NCBI RefSeq assembly: GCF_014050225.1
Contig: NZ_JACFXV010000066.1
Span: 145,375-209,374 of the forward strand
Source of the DNA: Stappia albiluteola
Lineage (GTDB): Bacteria > Pseudomonadota > Alphaproteobacteria > Rhizobiales > Stappiaceae
DNA length: 64,000 bases
Direction: 5' to 3'
Made by a program: the position numbers and the translations under genes
Shown: positions 17,346 to 26,039 of the stretch, in pieces
How positions within the stretch are numbered: position 1 is the first letter of the stretch
How the letters are laid out: each line of letters begins with the position of its first letter
Notes under the pieces: model-generated
What the model was told of the DNA's origin: nothing
The model's input: only the letters and a program-made list of their open reading frames with translations
The model's database searches: none

Positions 17346-17363
17346 GCGACACTACGGTGACGG
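17346..17363 (-). promoter_or_regulatory. Pho-box-like element upstream of btaAB, tentative
   Basis: On the minus strand CCGTCAC-CGTA-GTGTCGC matches 11 of 14 positions of the two 7-bp PhoB half-sites (CTGTCAC-N4-CTGTCAC), about 70 bp upstream of btaA. In Sinorhizobium btaAB is controlled by PhoB, which makes this plausible, but the match is imperfect. Confidence 0.35.
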
Positions 17364-17371
17364 AATCCCCG

Positions 17372-18637
17372 TCAGCGCGTCGTGACGATGAAGTCGGTGC
17401 CGAGGCCCGAGTGCAGGCGGAAGGTGCGGTCAGTTACGATGATCGAGGAGCCCGGCGTGAGCCGTTCCTCAAGCTCGGCGCGCACGCTGTCCGGCCAGTC
17501 GATGCGCTGGAGCACGGCTTCGGCCGAAGCCTCGCCACGCTCTTCCGCCGCAAGACCCATCCACTCCACCTCGCGGTCGACCGGCCCGAAGGAAAGCGCG
17601 GTGAAGATGAAGGTACCGAGCGGCGCTTCCGGATCCTTGAGCCCGACTGGGCCGGCATAGATCTCGCGGAAGTTCTGCCGGACATAGACCCGGCCCGTAT
17701 AGGGACCCTCGCGGCCGGCTTCGGCATAGAGGCGCTTCAGCACCGTATTGCTCGCCACACCCGTTACCGGAAGGTCGGCGCCTTCCTGAAAGGTTTCGAG
17801 CGCCGCCCGCGTCTTTCGGCCGAAAACGCCATCGGCCGGCCCCGGCTCGTAGCCGAGACGCGCCAGGAGGAGCTGCATTTCCCGGATGCGCTCGCCTTCG
17901 CTGAGCCGTGTCACGAGCATTCGCAGGGGCGCTTCGGAGCGCTTGGCCGTCACCTTCTTCGGCAGCACGGCGGCAGGTCCCACATCGGCATCGATCGCGC
18001 CGCGCAACGCTGGATCGCCAGCAATCGTGCGCGCGTCGAGCACGGCGACTGCGGCTTCCTGCGGGCGCGGTTGCAGCAGGGAGGTATGCAAGATCGGCTC
18101 GGGCCGCGTTTCGTCGCGGGTGATCACCACATGAGCGCCGCGCTCCGTCATGCCGAACAGCTTCTGCGCGAAGCCACGCGGCAGGCGCACGCAACCGTGC
18201 GAGGCCGGGTAGTTGGGCACCCGTCCCTCGTGCAGCGCCACGCCCGACCAGGTGATGCGCTGCATGTAGGGCATCGGCGCATCGTCATAGAGGTTGGAGA
18301 AGTGCTTGCGGCGCTTTTCCAGGATGCTGAAGACGCCGGTCGGCGTGCCGTAGCCCGGCTTGCCGGACGAAACGCGGGTGGAATCGATGAGTTCCGTGCC
18401 GCGATAGACGTCGAGCCGCTGCTCCTTCAGCGATACGACGAGTTGCAGCGGATCGTTGTTGGCCTCGGCCGCTTCCGGTCGTTCGAGCGTGACCGGCTGC
18501 AGGCGGCTTGCCCCGCTTGCCAGGGCGGTGTTCGTCAGGAACCCGCCTGCTATCGCAATCGTCAAAACCGCAAATGCGAAATGATGGACCGGACGGTCCT
18601 TGCCGCCCTTCCTGCGAACCTCGCGTCCCATAGCCAA
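17372..18637 (-). CDS. L,D-transpeptidase (YkuD) with peptidoglycan-binding domain
   Basis: A 421-residue exported protein with a membrane anchor or signal segment at about 19-40. The YkuD catalytic domain is N-terminal, with the active-site block VALHEGRVPNYPASHGCVRL (His and Cys of HxxxxxxxxxSHGCVR). A PG_binding_1-like repeat follows (MQLLLARLGYEPGPADGVFG, then TRAALETFQEG). It probably forms 3-3 cross-links or attaches proteins to peptidoglycan in the periplasm. It is divergent from the gene at 19007. Confidence 0.9.
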   Translation of the reverse strand: MAMGREVRRKGGKDRPVHHFAFAVLTIAIAGGFLTNTALASGASRLQPVTLERPEAAEANNDPLQLVVSLKEQRLDVYRGTELIDSTRVSSGKPGYGTPTGVFSILEKRRKHFSNLYDDAPMPYMQRITWSGVALHEGRVPNYPASHGCVRLPRGFAQKLFGMTERGAHVVITRDETRPEPILHTSLLQPRPQEAAVAVLDARTIAGDPALRGAIDADVGPAAVLPKKVTAKRSEAPLRMLVTRLSEGERIREMQLLLARLGYEPGPADGVFGRKTRAALETFQEGADLPVTGVASNTVLKRLYAEAGREGPYTGRVYVRQNFREIYAGPVGLKDPEAPLGTFIFTALSFGPVDREVEWMGLAAEERGEASAEAVLQRIDWPDSVRAELEERLTPGSSIIVTDRTFRLHSGLGTDFIVTTR

Positions 18638-19006
18638 ACCCTGCCTTTACGCAATACTTTTCGACAGTCACCGCGATCCCGGTCGTGATCCTAGTACGGA
18701 CTCGTGAATCGACGGTTAGTTGCTTTATTTACGACCGGTTCTACGCCGGCTGCCGTGATCGGGATCACGGATTGGCGAAACTTTCGGCTGCTTTTCGCCA
18801 CAGAATACGTAATTCCCCCAGAAAAGCAGAGCCCAAATACGCGCCACCCTTGCAATTCGATGCGAACGAAAGGCGTTGCGACTCAGGGCGCGATTCGGAA
18901 TCGTTAACAAACAACGGGCTTTTCCCGCCCCGCCCCCTGTTCCCCGCGAGTAGAGAACGCCGCGATTTAGCGATTGCGCGAGCGTTATTCCCTACCCGGA
19001 AGCAAT
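18638..19006. other. Divergent intergenic region
   Basis: 369 bp between the L,D-transpeptidase (minus) and a conserved hypothetical (plus). It presumably holds both promoters. Several open frames cross it with no recognisable content, and I see no clear operator. Confidence 0.4.
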
Positions 19007-19717
19007 ATGGAAGTTTTGCGCATGTTCACCGACATCAACGAAATCCTGATGAAGGATTGCCCGCTCGAAGTCGACGCCCTCGGCGTGGTGAACAAGCTGC
19101 TGCAGCAGCATGATTGCTTCCAGAACATCAGCGAATCCTTCGAGATCGGCCTTTTCGACATCATCGAGATGAATTTCTGCGAGTGCAATCCCGAGCAGGA
19201 AGCCGCGCTGCGCGACGTCGTCGGTCAGCTCTCCCGCCGCATCCTCGATATTTTCGAGGCATCCCTGCTGATGAAGCAGTTGGCGCTAGAAGACGGCACT
19301 ACAAGGCTCAGCCGTGCCCGTATCGAGACCTTCGTCGCCGCCATCCGCGAGGAGGCGCAGATCCAGTGCCTCGACATCAACGAACTGCAGCCGGCTTCCG
19401 TCGGAGAGGCTTACGCCCGCCTCTTCGACACGATCCTCAAGGAGTTGAGGGAATACCTGAACCTGCCCTCGCTCGACCTGGAATTCCTGCACGCCGATCT
19501 GCGCGACTGCATGGATGTCGTCATCCAGCGCCATGTCTGGCGCCGCGTGCGCATCGAGACGGAAACCCACCGCCGCGTCGGCGAGCAGATCGAGGCGCTC
19601 ATGGCGCTCGCAAGCGATGCCGGTGACAGCCGGACGCCGCGCCTGCTCACCATCAAGCCGATCCCGCTTGCCGCCCGCGCGCCGTCCTTCCGCAACCCGC
19701 TATCGCGCTCGGCCTGA
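19007..19717 (+). CDS. Conserved hypothetical helical protein
   Basis: 236 residues, strongly helical, Cys- and Glu-rich in its first half (DCPLEVDALGVVNKLLQQHD, IIEMNFCECNPEQEAALRDV). No known domain is recognised. Three in-frame starts are possible (18974, 19007, 19022); 19007 is preferred because GGAAG precedes it at good spacing. It is convergent with the dihydroorotase-like gene, one base apart at the stops. Confidence 0.65.
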   Translation: MEVLRMFTDINEILMKDCPLEVDALGVVNKLLQQHDCFQNISESFEIGLFDIIEMNFCECNPEQEAALRDVVGQLSRRILDIFEASLLMKQLALEDGTTRLSRARIETFVAAIREEAQIQCLDINELQPASVGEAYARLFDTILKELREYLNLPSLDLEFLHADLRDCMDVVIQRHVWRRVRIETETHRRVGEQIEALMALASDAGDSRTPRLLTIKPIPLAARAPSFRNPLSRSA

Positions 19718-19718
19718 A

Positions 19719-21053
19719 TCAGCCGCGCGGCAGAGCTTCGGCGAAGAGCACGGGCTCGCCGAGGCTCGGGGCCGCCAGTTCGCCTTCCCACATCACGCGA
19801 TTGCCGCGCACGATGGTGCCGACCGGCCAGCCGGTGACGCTGACGCCGTCATAGGGCGTCCAGCCGCATTTCGACGCGATCCATTCGTTGCGGATCGTCT
19901 CCCGCTTCTTCAGATCCACCACCGTGAAATCGGCATCGTAGCCGATGGCGATGCGCCCCTTGCGGGCGATACCGAAGAGCCGCGCCGGCCCGGCCGAGGA
20001 CAGGTCGACGAAACGCTGAAGCGACAACCGGCCCGCATTCACGTGGTCGAGCATCATCGGCACCAGCGTCTGTACGCCCGTCATGCCGGAGGGCGATGCG
20101 GGATAGGTCTTCTTCTTTTCCTCCAGGAGATGCGGCGCGTGATCGGAACCGAGCACGTCGATGAGCCCCTGTGCGACGCCCCACCACAGCCGGTCCCTGT
20201 GACGGGCGGCGCGCACGGGCGGGTTCATCTGCGCCAGCGAGCCGATGCGTTCGTAGGCCTCGTCGGTCAGCGTCAGGTGATGCGGCGTCACCTCGATGGA
20301 AGCGACGTCCTTGTGAGGGACGAGGTAGTCCACCTCCTCCGCCGTGGACAGGTGCAGGATGTGGATGCGCGCGCCGACCTTGCGCGCGATGCCGACCAGC
20401 CGCTTCGTGCAGGAAAGTGCCGCCTCCTCGTCGCGCCAGACCGGATGCGAGCGCGGATCGCCCTCGATCCGCTCGCCCAGTCTATCGCGCAGGCGGAACT
20501 CGTCCTCGGAATGAAAGGCCGACCGCCGCCGGGTCCTGGACAAAATCTCCGCCACGCCGACATCGTCCTCCACCAGCAGGTCGCCGGTGGAAGAGCCCAT
20601 GAAGACCTTGATACCGGCCGCCCCCGGCAGGCGTTCCAGGTCTGGAATGTCCTTCACGTTGTCCCGCGTGCCGCCGACCCAGAAGGCAAAATCGCAATGC
20701 ATGCGATGCCGGCCGCGCGCCACCTTGTCGGCAAGGGCGGCTTCACTTGTCGTCTCCGGCTTGGTGTTCGGCATTTCGAATACGGCCGTCACCCCGCCCA
20801 TCACGGCGGCGCGCGCCCCGCTTTCCAGGTCTTCCTTGTGCTCAAGGCCCGGTTCGCGGAAGTGCACCTGCGTATCGATTACCCCCGGCAGTACATGCAG
20901 GCCCGTGCAGTCGACTACATCGCCGGCCTGGGCGGGATCGAAGCTGCCGATCCCGGCGATGCGCCCGTCCTTAATCGCAACATCGCGAACCGCGATACCG
21001 TCCTGGTTGACCACCGTGCCGCCCTTGAGGATCTGGTCGTAGGTCTTCTGCAT
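19719..21053 (-). CDS. pyrC: Dihydroorotase (class I, PyrC-like amidohydrolase)
   Basis: 444 residues with the amidohydrolase fold of class-I dihydroorotase. Visible metal and active-site blocks: carboxylated Lys in AAGIKVFMGSSTG, His in SAFHSEDE and in IHILHLSTAEE, Asp in LGSDHAPH. The first histidine of the usual DxHxHxRxPG motif is Gln (DTQVHFREPG). ALTERNATIVES are an allantoinase or a catalytically altered paralogue. The start at 21053 has GGAG six bases upstream. Confidence 0.78.
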   Translation of the reverse strand: MQKTYDQILKGGTVVNQDGIAVRDVAIKDGRIAGIGSFDPAQAGDVVDCTGLHVLPGVIDTQVHFREPGLEHKEDLESGARAAVMGGVTAVFEMPNTKPETTSEAALADKVARGRHRMHCDFAFWVGGTRDNVKDIPDLERLPGAAGIKVFMGSSTGDLLVEDDVGVAEILSRTRRRSAFHSEDEFRLRDRLGERIEGDPRSHPVWRDEEAALSCTKRLVGIARKVGARIHILHLSTAEEVDYLVPHKDVASIEVTPHHLTLTDEAYERIGSLAQMNPPVRAARHRDRLWWGVAQGLIDVLGSDHAPHLLEEKKKTYPASPSGMTGVQTLVPMMLDHVNAGRLSLQRFVDLSSAGPARLFGIARKGRIAIGYDADFTVVDLKKRETIRNEWIASKCGWTPYDGVSVTGWPVGTIVRGNRVMWEGELAAPSLGEPVLFAEALPRG

Positions 21054-21267
21054 GGCGGTCTCCGGCATTGATTGTCGCTGAAACTGGCAAGCCTTCGCTT
21101 GCTGCCCGGGCTTATAGACCGCAAGGGCACGCTGCGCCAGCATATCGCCCCTTCGCACATGCCGCATTGCGCTTGCCTGAGGACAAGAAGGCGGAACGGC
21201 CTTGTTGCTGCGGCCGAACCGGCCTATCTCGAAGAGAACCAGTCAATTTTCGCGGGAAGAGCCCTCC

Positions 21268-22155
21268 ATGCAAAGAGCCCGGATCGCCGAGTTGCCAGGC
21301 CGCGGCGTCGTCCACGTCACCGGACCGGACGCGCGCGGCTTCCTGCAAAACCTGCTGACCTGCGACATGGATGATGTCGACGAAGCAGGTGCCGGCTACG
21401 GCGCGCTGCTGACCCCGCAAGGCAAGATCCTCTTCGATTTCCTGCTGCTGAAGATCGACGACGGCTACCTCCTCGACACGCCGCGACAGACCCTCGCCGA
21501 TTTTGCCAAGCGGCTGACCTTCTACAAATTGCGGGCGAAGGTCGACATCCGCGACGTCAGCGAGGATCTGGCGGTACTGGCTGCCTGGGGCGGCGACGGC
21601 CAACCCGAAATGCCGGCGACCGTCGTGCGCGATCCGCGCCTTGCAGCACTCGGCTTCCGCGCCATCGGCGCGCGATCGGCCATCGGCGCGGATCTTGCGA
21701 CGCCGGGCTTCGAGGCATCAGACGAGGCGGACTATCATGCCCATCGCATCGCGCTTGGCATTCCAGAAGCGCCGGCGGATTTCACCTATGGCGACGCCTT
21801 TCCGCACGATGCCGATCTCGACGCGTTGAACGCAGTCGCTTTCGACAAGGGCTGCTTTGTCGGCCAGGAAGTGGTGAGCCGCATGAAGCATCGCGGCAAC
21901 CTGCGCCGCCGTATCATCCTCGTCCATGGCGATAGGGATCTGCCCGAACCCGGCACGGAAATCGTTGCTGGAGGCAGGCCCGCCGGCACCATCGGTTCGT
22001 CATCGGGCGCCGCCGGCCTCGCGCTCGTCCGCCTCGACCGTATCCGCGAGGCGATGGACAAGGGCGCGGCAATTACCGCCGCCGGCGTCACGCTTCAATT
22101 CACGCTTCCCGCATGGGCCGGTTTCGGCTGGCCCGAGACGGTCGGCGAAGACTGA
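21268..22155 (+). CDS. ygfZ: YgfZ/GcvT-family folate-binding Fe-S protein
   Basis: A 295-residue protein with the diagnostic KGCFVGQE motif (in FDKGCFVGQEVVSRMKHRG). YgfZ proteins bind tetrahydrofolate and maintain particular Fe-S enzymes. The start ATG at 21268 gives MQRARIAELPGRGVVHVTGP; the frame is open further upstream. It begins a run of plus-strand genes ending in nadQ. Confidence 0.92.
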   Translation: MQRARIAELPGRGVVHVTGPDARGFLQNLLTCDMDDVDEAGAGYGALLTPQGKILFDFLLLKIDDGYLLDTPRQTLADFAKRLTFYKLRAKVDIRDVSEDLAVLAAWGGDGQPEMPATVVRDPRLAALGFRAIGARSAIGADLATPGFEASDEADYHAHRIALGIPEAPADFTYGDAFPHDADLDALNAVAFDKGCFVGQEVVSRMKHRGNLRRRIILVHGDRDLPEPGTEIVAGGRPAGTIGSSSGAAGLALVRLDRIREAMDKGAAITAAGVTLQFTLPAWAGFGWPETVGED

Positions 22156-22176
22156 CCCCGCTCAGGTCCGATCGCC

Positions 22177-22830
22177 ATGGCCGCCGACCGCCCAGACCTC
22201 CCGCTCCGCGCCTGGCAGCGCATGCTGTCCGGCCGCCGCCTGGATCTCCTCGATCCCTCGCCCCTCGACGTCGAGATCGAGGACATTGCCCACGGCCTTG
22301 CCCGCGTTGCCCGCTGGAACGGCCAGACAGTGGGCGATCACGCCTTTTCCGTCGCCCAGCACTCCCTCCTGGTGGAGGAACTGGCCCGCCGGTTGACGCC
22401 CTCCCTGCCGCCAAGGGACTGCATGGCGGTCCTGCTACATGACGCCCCAGAATATGTGATCGGCGATATGATCTCGCCCTTCAAGGCCGTCATGGGCGGC
22501 AACTACAAGGAAATCGAGGCGCGGCTGCAGGGGGCGATCCATCTGCGCTTCTCTCTGCCGCGCGAATTGCCGGCGACGATCCACAAGCTTGCAAAACGGG
22601 CCGACACCATCGCCGCCTATTTCGAGGCGGTCGAGCTTGCCGGCTTCGACGACAGGGAAGCCTCTCGCATTTTCGGCCGCCCCCGCGGTTTCCAGGCGGA
22701 TCGCGCGGGCAGGCTGCGCCTCGGCCTTGCGCCGCTACCGGCGGCGAAGGCACAAACCGCCTTCCTCACCCGTTTCGGGGAACTGGCCCGCGAGCGGCAA
22801 CGTCTGGAACTGCACACGGGATTTTGCTGA
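22177..22830 (+). CDS. HD-domain phosphohydrolase (YfbR-like)
   Basis: 217 residues. HD-superfamily metal ligands appear in GDHAFSVAQHSLLVEELARR (His) and AVLLHDAPEYVIGDMISPFK (HD). The family includes the 5'-deoxynucleotidase YfbR, so a nucleotide substrate is plausible. It starts 21 bp after ygfZ and is followed by a terminator-like hairpin. Confidence 0.85.
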   Translation: MAADRPDLPLRAWQRMLSGRRLDLLDPSPLDVEIEDIAHGLARVARWNGQTVGDHAFSVAQHSLLVEELARRLTPSLPPRDCMAVLLHDAPEYVIGDMISPFKAVMGGNYKEIEARLQGAIHLRFSLPRELPATIHKLAKRADTIAAYFEAVELAGFDDREASRIFGRPRGFQADRAGRLRLGLAPLPAAKAQTAFLTRFGELARERQRLELHTGFC

Positions 22831-22834
22831 ACAA

Positions 22835-22862
22835 AAGGCGGCGGCATCACGACCGCCGCCTT
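22835..22862 (+). terminator. Terminator-like hairpin after the HD hydrolase
   Basis: AAGGCGGCGG and CCGCCGCCTT form a perfect 10-bp stem with an eight-base loop, starting 4 bp after the stop. The downstream T-run is short, so termination may be partial and allow read-through to the phosphatase gene. Confidence 0.55.
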
Positions 22863-22924
22863 CCAAATCGTTAGACTCCGTTTTGACCGGAGGATCGTTT
22901 ACGCCATAGGATCGGGAGGCTCCA

Positions 22925-23431
22925 ATGCTCTTCGTCTGTTCATTGTCCCGCCTGGCCGAAACCGTGTCCAGCACGGGAGCGAGCCACCTGGTGACCCTGA
23001 TCAACGAAGGAACACGGGTGCCTCGCCCGCCGGAAATTGCTGCCGAACGCCACCTCTTCCTCGGCTTCAACGACATCACCGCACCCGCCGAAGGCCTGAC
23101 GCCGCCGGCCGAAGTCCACGTTCGCAGCCTGATCGACTTCGTGCGGGGCTGGGACCGCAGCCAGCCGATCGTCATCCATTGCTGGGCGGGCATCAGCCGT
23201 TCGACCGCGGGTGCCTTCATCACCGCCTGTGCCCTGTCGCCGCGGCGGGACGAGATGGAGATCGCACAGATCCTCCGCCTCGCCTCTCCGTCGGCCACCC
23301 CCAACGCGCGACTGGTGGCGCTTGCCGACAAGGTGCTGGATCGCGACGGACGGATGATCGACGCCGTACGCGCCATAGGTCGCGGAGCCGACGCCTTCGA
23401 AGGCACTCCCTTCGAACTGCCGCTTGCCTGA
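22925..23431 (+). CDS. Protein-tyrosine-phosphatase-fold protein
   Basis: 168 residues. The P-loop of the Cys-x5-Arg superfamily is visible as VIHCWAGISRSTAGAFI (HCxxGxxRS). It lacks a signal peptide, so it acts in the cytoplasm. Proteins of this sort in alphaproteobacteria may act on phosphotyrosine or inositol phosphates; the substrate is unknown. It lies 9 bp upstream of nadQ. Confidence 0.85.
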   Translation: MLFVCSLSRLAETVSSTGASHLVTLINEGTRVPRPPEIAAERHLFLGFNDITAPAEGLTPPAEVHVRSLIDFVRGWDRSQPIVIHCWAGISRSTAGAFITACALSPRRDEMEIAQILRLASPSATPNARLVALADKVLDRDGRMIDAVRAIGRGADAFEGTPFELPLA

Positions 23432-23440
23432 GAACCCGCA

Positions 23441-24430
23441 ATGCCCGGCACCGGTTCTTCCACCCTGATCGAAATCGGCCTCAACGCGGTGATCGTTGCC
23501 GTCGCCGACCCGAAGCCGCTCGTGCTGGTGACCGGTTCCAGGCAACAGGACGAGCCGGATTCCCTACCCTTCGGCCCGTTCGATCCGCTGTATCACCGCA
23601 CTTTCGAGATCGGCTTGCGCGCCTGGGTGGAAGAGCAGACTGCGTTGCGTCTCGGCTATGTCGAGCAGCTCTACACTTTCGGCGACCGCGGCCGCGATTT
23701 CAGCCGGGAAAGCGCGCGCCCGCACGAAGTATCCGTCGGATATCTGGCTCTGACCCGCCAGACGAGCGAATCCGAAGCCATCCTGAGGAGCCAGAATGCC
23801 CGCTGGCGATCCTGGTACGAATTCTTTCCCTGGGAGGACTGGCGCACCGGCGTGCCGGGCGAAGTCTCCCGGCACATCCTTCCCAGCCTCGAAGCCTGGG
23901 CCAATGCACCACTGCCGTCCGGAACGCCGCCGCGGGCGCTGTCGCGCGCCGAGCGGGTCAGCCTTGCCTTCGGAGGCGCCGGTTCCGCCTGGGACGAGGA
24001 AAAGGCGCTCGACCGCTACGAGCTTCTCTATGAGGCGGGCCTTGTTGAGGAGGCCCTGCGGGATGGTCGCCCGGCCGCGCTCAGCCGCAACAGCCTGCCA
24101 CCGCTCGGCCTTGCGATGATGCAGGACCACCGCCGCATCCTGGCGACGGCCATTTCGCGCCTCAGGGCCAAACTGAAATACCGCCCTGTGGTCTTCGAAC
24201 TGATGGCAGAGACATTCACGCTGACCGAGTTGCAGCGCACCGTGGAGGCGCTGTCCGGCCGCCATCTCCACAAGCAGAATTTTCGCCGGCTGGTTGAAAA
24301 GAACGATCTGGTGGAATCGACCGGCAGCACCTCGACCGCCACGGGCGGACGACCGGCAGCGCTTTTCCGCTTCCGGCGCGAGATCCTGAAAGAGCGCCCC
24401 GCCCTCGGCCTTAAGGTCGGCGGACGTTGA
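23441..24430 (+). CDS. nadQ: NadQ-type NAD metabolism regulator (COG4111-like, Nudix-like plus winged helix)
   Basis: 329 residues. The N-terminal half has a Nudix-fold sequence without a Nudix box (LIEIGLNAVIVAVADPKPLV, FDPLYHRTFEIGLRAWVEEQ), and the C-terminus is a winged-helix DNA-binding domain (VFELMAETFTLTELQRTVEA, LHKQNFRRLVEKNDLVESTG). This is the arrangement of the NrtR-like NadQ repressor of alphaproteobacteria, predicted to control nadABC. Those genes lie about 3-7 kb downstream, and a palindrome overlaps the nadA -10. Cofactor sensing by the degenerate Nudix domain is inferred. Confidence 0.75.
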   Translation: MPGTGSSTLIEIGLNAVIVAVADPKPLVLVTGSRQQDEPDSLPFGPFDPLYHRTFEIGLRAWVEEQTALRLGYVEQLYTFGDRGRDFSRESARPHEVSVGYLALTRQTSESEAILRSQNARWRSWYEFFPWEDWRTGVPGEVSRHILPSLEAWANAPLPSGTPPRALSRAERVSLAFGGAGSAWDEEKALDRYELLYEAGLVEEALRDGRPAALSRNSLPPLGLAMMQDHRRILATAISRLRAKLKYRPVVFELMAETFTLTELQRTVEALSGRHLHKQNFRRLVEKNDLVESTGSTSTATGGRPAALFRFRREILKERPALGLKVGGR

Positions 24431-24466
24431 GCAGACCGCGAGCCGGATAAGGATACGGACGCCGTT

Positions 24467-24886
24467 TCAGTCGGAAGCCCGTTCCACTTCGTTCAGCAGC
24501 TTCCACAGCAGAGCGACCCGGTCGCGACCAAGGGCATGCGTTAGCGTTCCTTCCGCTTTCCGCCACCCTTTGTTGGCTCTCAGCATCGCTTCCTGGCCAT
24601 CCGGCGCAACGGCAACAGGATGCTCGCGGCCGTCGGAAGCCGGAACCTCATCGACGAGACGAGAATCCATCATCCGGTCCAGCGTCCGCGTCATCGTGGT
24701 CCGGTCGGAACCGAGATAGCGGGCAAGCTCGGTCGCGGTGCTCGGCCCTCTCTGCGTAAGTGCAGAAAGGATCGAGAACTGATTGATAGTTATGCCGCTT
24801 CCCTCCAGAGCCTGCTCGTACAAGCGAGTCACGCTACGGCTGGTTCGGCGCAACCTGTGACATGAACAAAGGAGATCATCTTGCAT
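24467..24886 (-). CDS. MarR family transcriptional regulator
   Basis: 139 residues with the winged-helix core SGITINQFSILSALTQRGPS, ELARYLGSDRTTMTRTLDRM and the wing VDEVPASDGREHPVAVAPDG. Two cysteines near the N-terminus (LLCSCHRL) could sense oxidation. It is divergent from a PaaI-type thioesterase, and a perfect inverted repeat lies in the shared promoter, which suggests joint autoregulation. Confidence 0.9.
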   Translation of the reverse strand: MQDDLLCSCHRLRRTSRSVTRLYEQALEGSGITINQFSILSALTQRGPSTATELARYLGSDRTTMTRTLDRMMDSRLVDEVPASDGREHPVAVAPDGQEAMLRANKGWRKAEGTLTHALGRDRVALLWKLLNEVERASD

Positions 24887-24957
24887 AGAATCTACATATC
24901 ACGATTACGCGATGTGTAAAAGCACGAATTACGCTAGGATAGAGAAATAAAATCAAT

Positions 24958-24994
24958 TGCAATCGCAACACTTCGATGTTTTCGTGCGATTGCA
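24958..24994. promoter_or_regulatory. Perfect 10-bp inverted repeat in the marR/thioesterase promoter
   Basis: TGCAATCGCA (24958-24967) and its exact inverse TGCGATTGCA (24985-24994), 17 bp apart, lie just upstream of the thioesterase start and 72 bp upstream of marR. This is the natural position for a MarR operator controlling both genes. Confidence 0.55.
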
Positions 24995-25004
24995 CGTTAT
25001 TACA

Positions 25005-25502
25005 ATGGAAAAACTGATGATCCCGACAGGAACCCGCTTCGGCCTTGCTGATCGCAAAGACCTGCAAGGCCTTTCCGGCCGACAGGCGCTGGAAAAGATG
25101 CTGGCCGGTGAGTTACCCGCACCGCCGATCTGCGAGGTGATGAACTTTATCCTCCACTCGGTCGGCGACGGCGAGGCTTGCTTCATGGGCACGCCGGGCT
25201 TCTCCCACTACAACCCGCTCGGGATGGTCCACGGCGGGTGGAGCGCGACAATCCTCGATTCAGCGCTTGGTTGTGCCGTCCACACCACGCTGGCGGCGGG
25301 CGAAGGCTACACGACGCTCGAATTCAAGGTGAATATCGTCCGGCCGGTCTTCGAAACCAGCGGCACTCTCATCTGCGAAGGCAAGGTCACCCATCGCGGC
25401 AAGCGGATTGCCACCTCGGAGGCGACGCTGAAGGATGCCGCCGGCAAGCTGCTTGCCCATGGCGTCGAGACCTGCATGATCTTCCCCGCGGGCGAGGCAT
25501 AG
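25005..25502 (+). CDS. PaaI-type hotdog-fold thioesterase
   Basis: About 165 residues. The hotdog signature is HYNPLGMVHGGWSATILDSA, with the catalytic loop around NPLGMVHGG and the hydrophobic helix after it; GYTTLEFKVNIVRPV is the usual third strand. It hydrolyses acyl-CoA, often aromatic. Start at 25005 (MEKLMIPTG) or 25017 are both possible. Its divergent MarR gene probably controls it. Confidence 0.88.
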   Translation: MEKLMIPTGTRFGLADRKDLQGLSGRQALEKMLAGELPAPPICEVMNFILHSVGDGEACFMGTPGFSHYNPLGMVHGGWSATILDSALGCAVHTTLAAGEGYTTLEFKVNIVRPVFETSGTLICEGKVTHRGKRIATSEATLKDAAGKLLAHGVETCMIFPAGEA

Positions 25503-25512
25503 CCGGACAAGC

Positions 25513-25537
25513 GGCCGCCGAGCGCTGCCCGGCGGCC
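25513..25537. terminator. Hairpin between convergent thioesterase and cupin genes
   Basis: GGCCGCC (25513-25519) and GGCGGCC (25531-25537) form a 7-bp GC stem with an 11-base loop directly after the thioesterase stop. The following T content is modest, so activity is likely but unproven. Confidence 0.4.
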
Positions 25538-25568
25538 TTCCGCTTCTAGTTTCGCCCATGCGGGCCGC

Positions 25569-26039
25569 TTACATATGCGGCTCTTCCTTCTTTTCGAAGG
25601 GCACCACGTCGGTGGAGAACAGCACCACCGTCTTGTCGGTCTTGTTTTCCCACCAGTGACCGTGGCCTTCACCGAATTCCGGCGTCGTATCGCCGGCCTT
25701 GTGTACGATCGGCACGGCGCAGTGAACGTTATGCTCGATGATCTCGCCCTCCGCGATATGCACGATCGAGGGCCGGTCGTCATGCCAGTGGGTCGGCACC
25801 ACGCCACCCGGCGCAACGGTCAGACGGCGCAGACGCAGGTAGAAATTTCCCTGGCCGCGCCACCCCGTCAGGTCGACCATCCCGATCACCGGCCTCTCCA
25901 CACCGATATCCGGCGCGTTTTCGATCTGGCGAGGTTCCTTCAACACCTGATCCGCGGGGCATTCTGCGGCGAGCGCAGGCCCGGCGACAATTCCAACAGT
26001 TGCAGCCGCCATGAGGGCGGCAAGATTGAGCTTCGGCAT
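25569..26039 (-). CDS. Secreted cupin-domain protein
   Basis: 156 residues with a signal peptide (LAALMAAATVGIVAGPALAA, then ECPADQ). The cupin core shows VAPGGVVPTHWHDDRPSIVH (metal-binding HWH-x-D pattern) and EGEIIEHNVHCA, with GHWWENKTDKTVVLFSTDVV in the second motif. It is likely periplasmic and metal-dependent. Substrate or function unknown. It stands alone and is divergent from the SleB-like gene. Confidence 0.85.
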   Translation of the reverse strand: MPKLNLAALMAAATVGIVAGPALAAECPADQVLKEPRQIENAPDIGVERPVIGMVDLTGWRGQGNFYLRLRRLTVAPGGVVPTHWHDDRPSIVHIAEGEIIEHNVHCAVPIVHKAGDTTPEFGEGHGHWWENKTDKTVVLFSTDVVPFEKKEEPHM

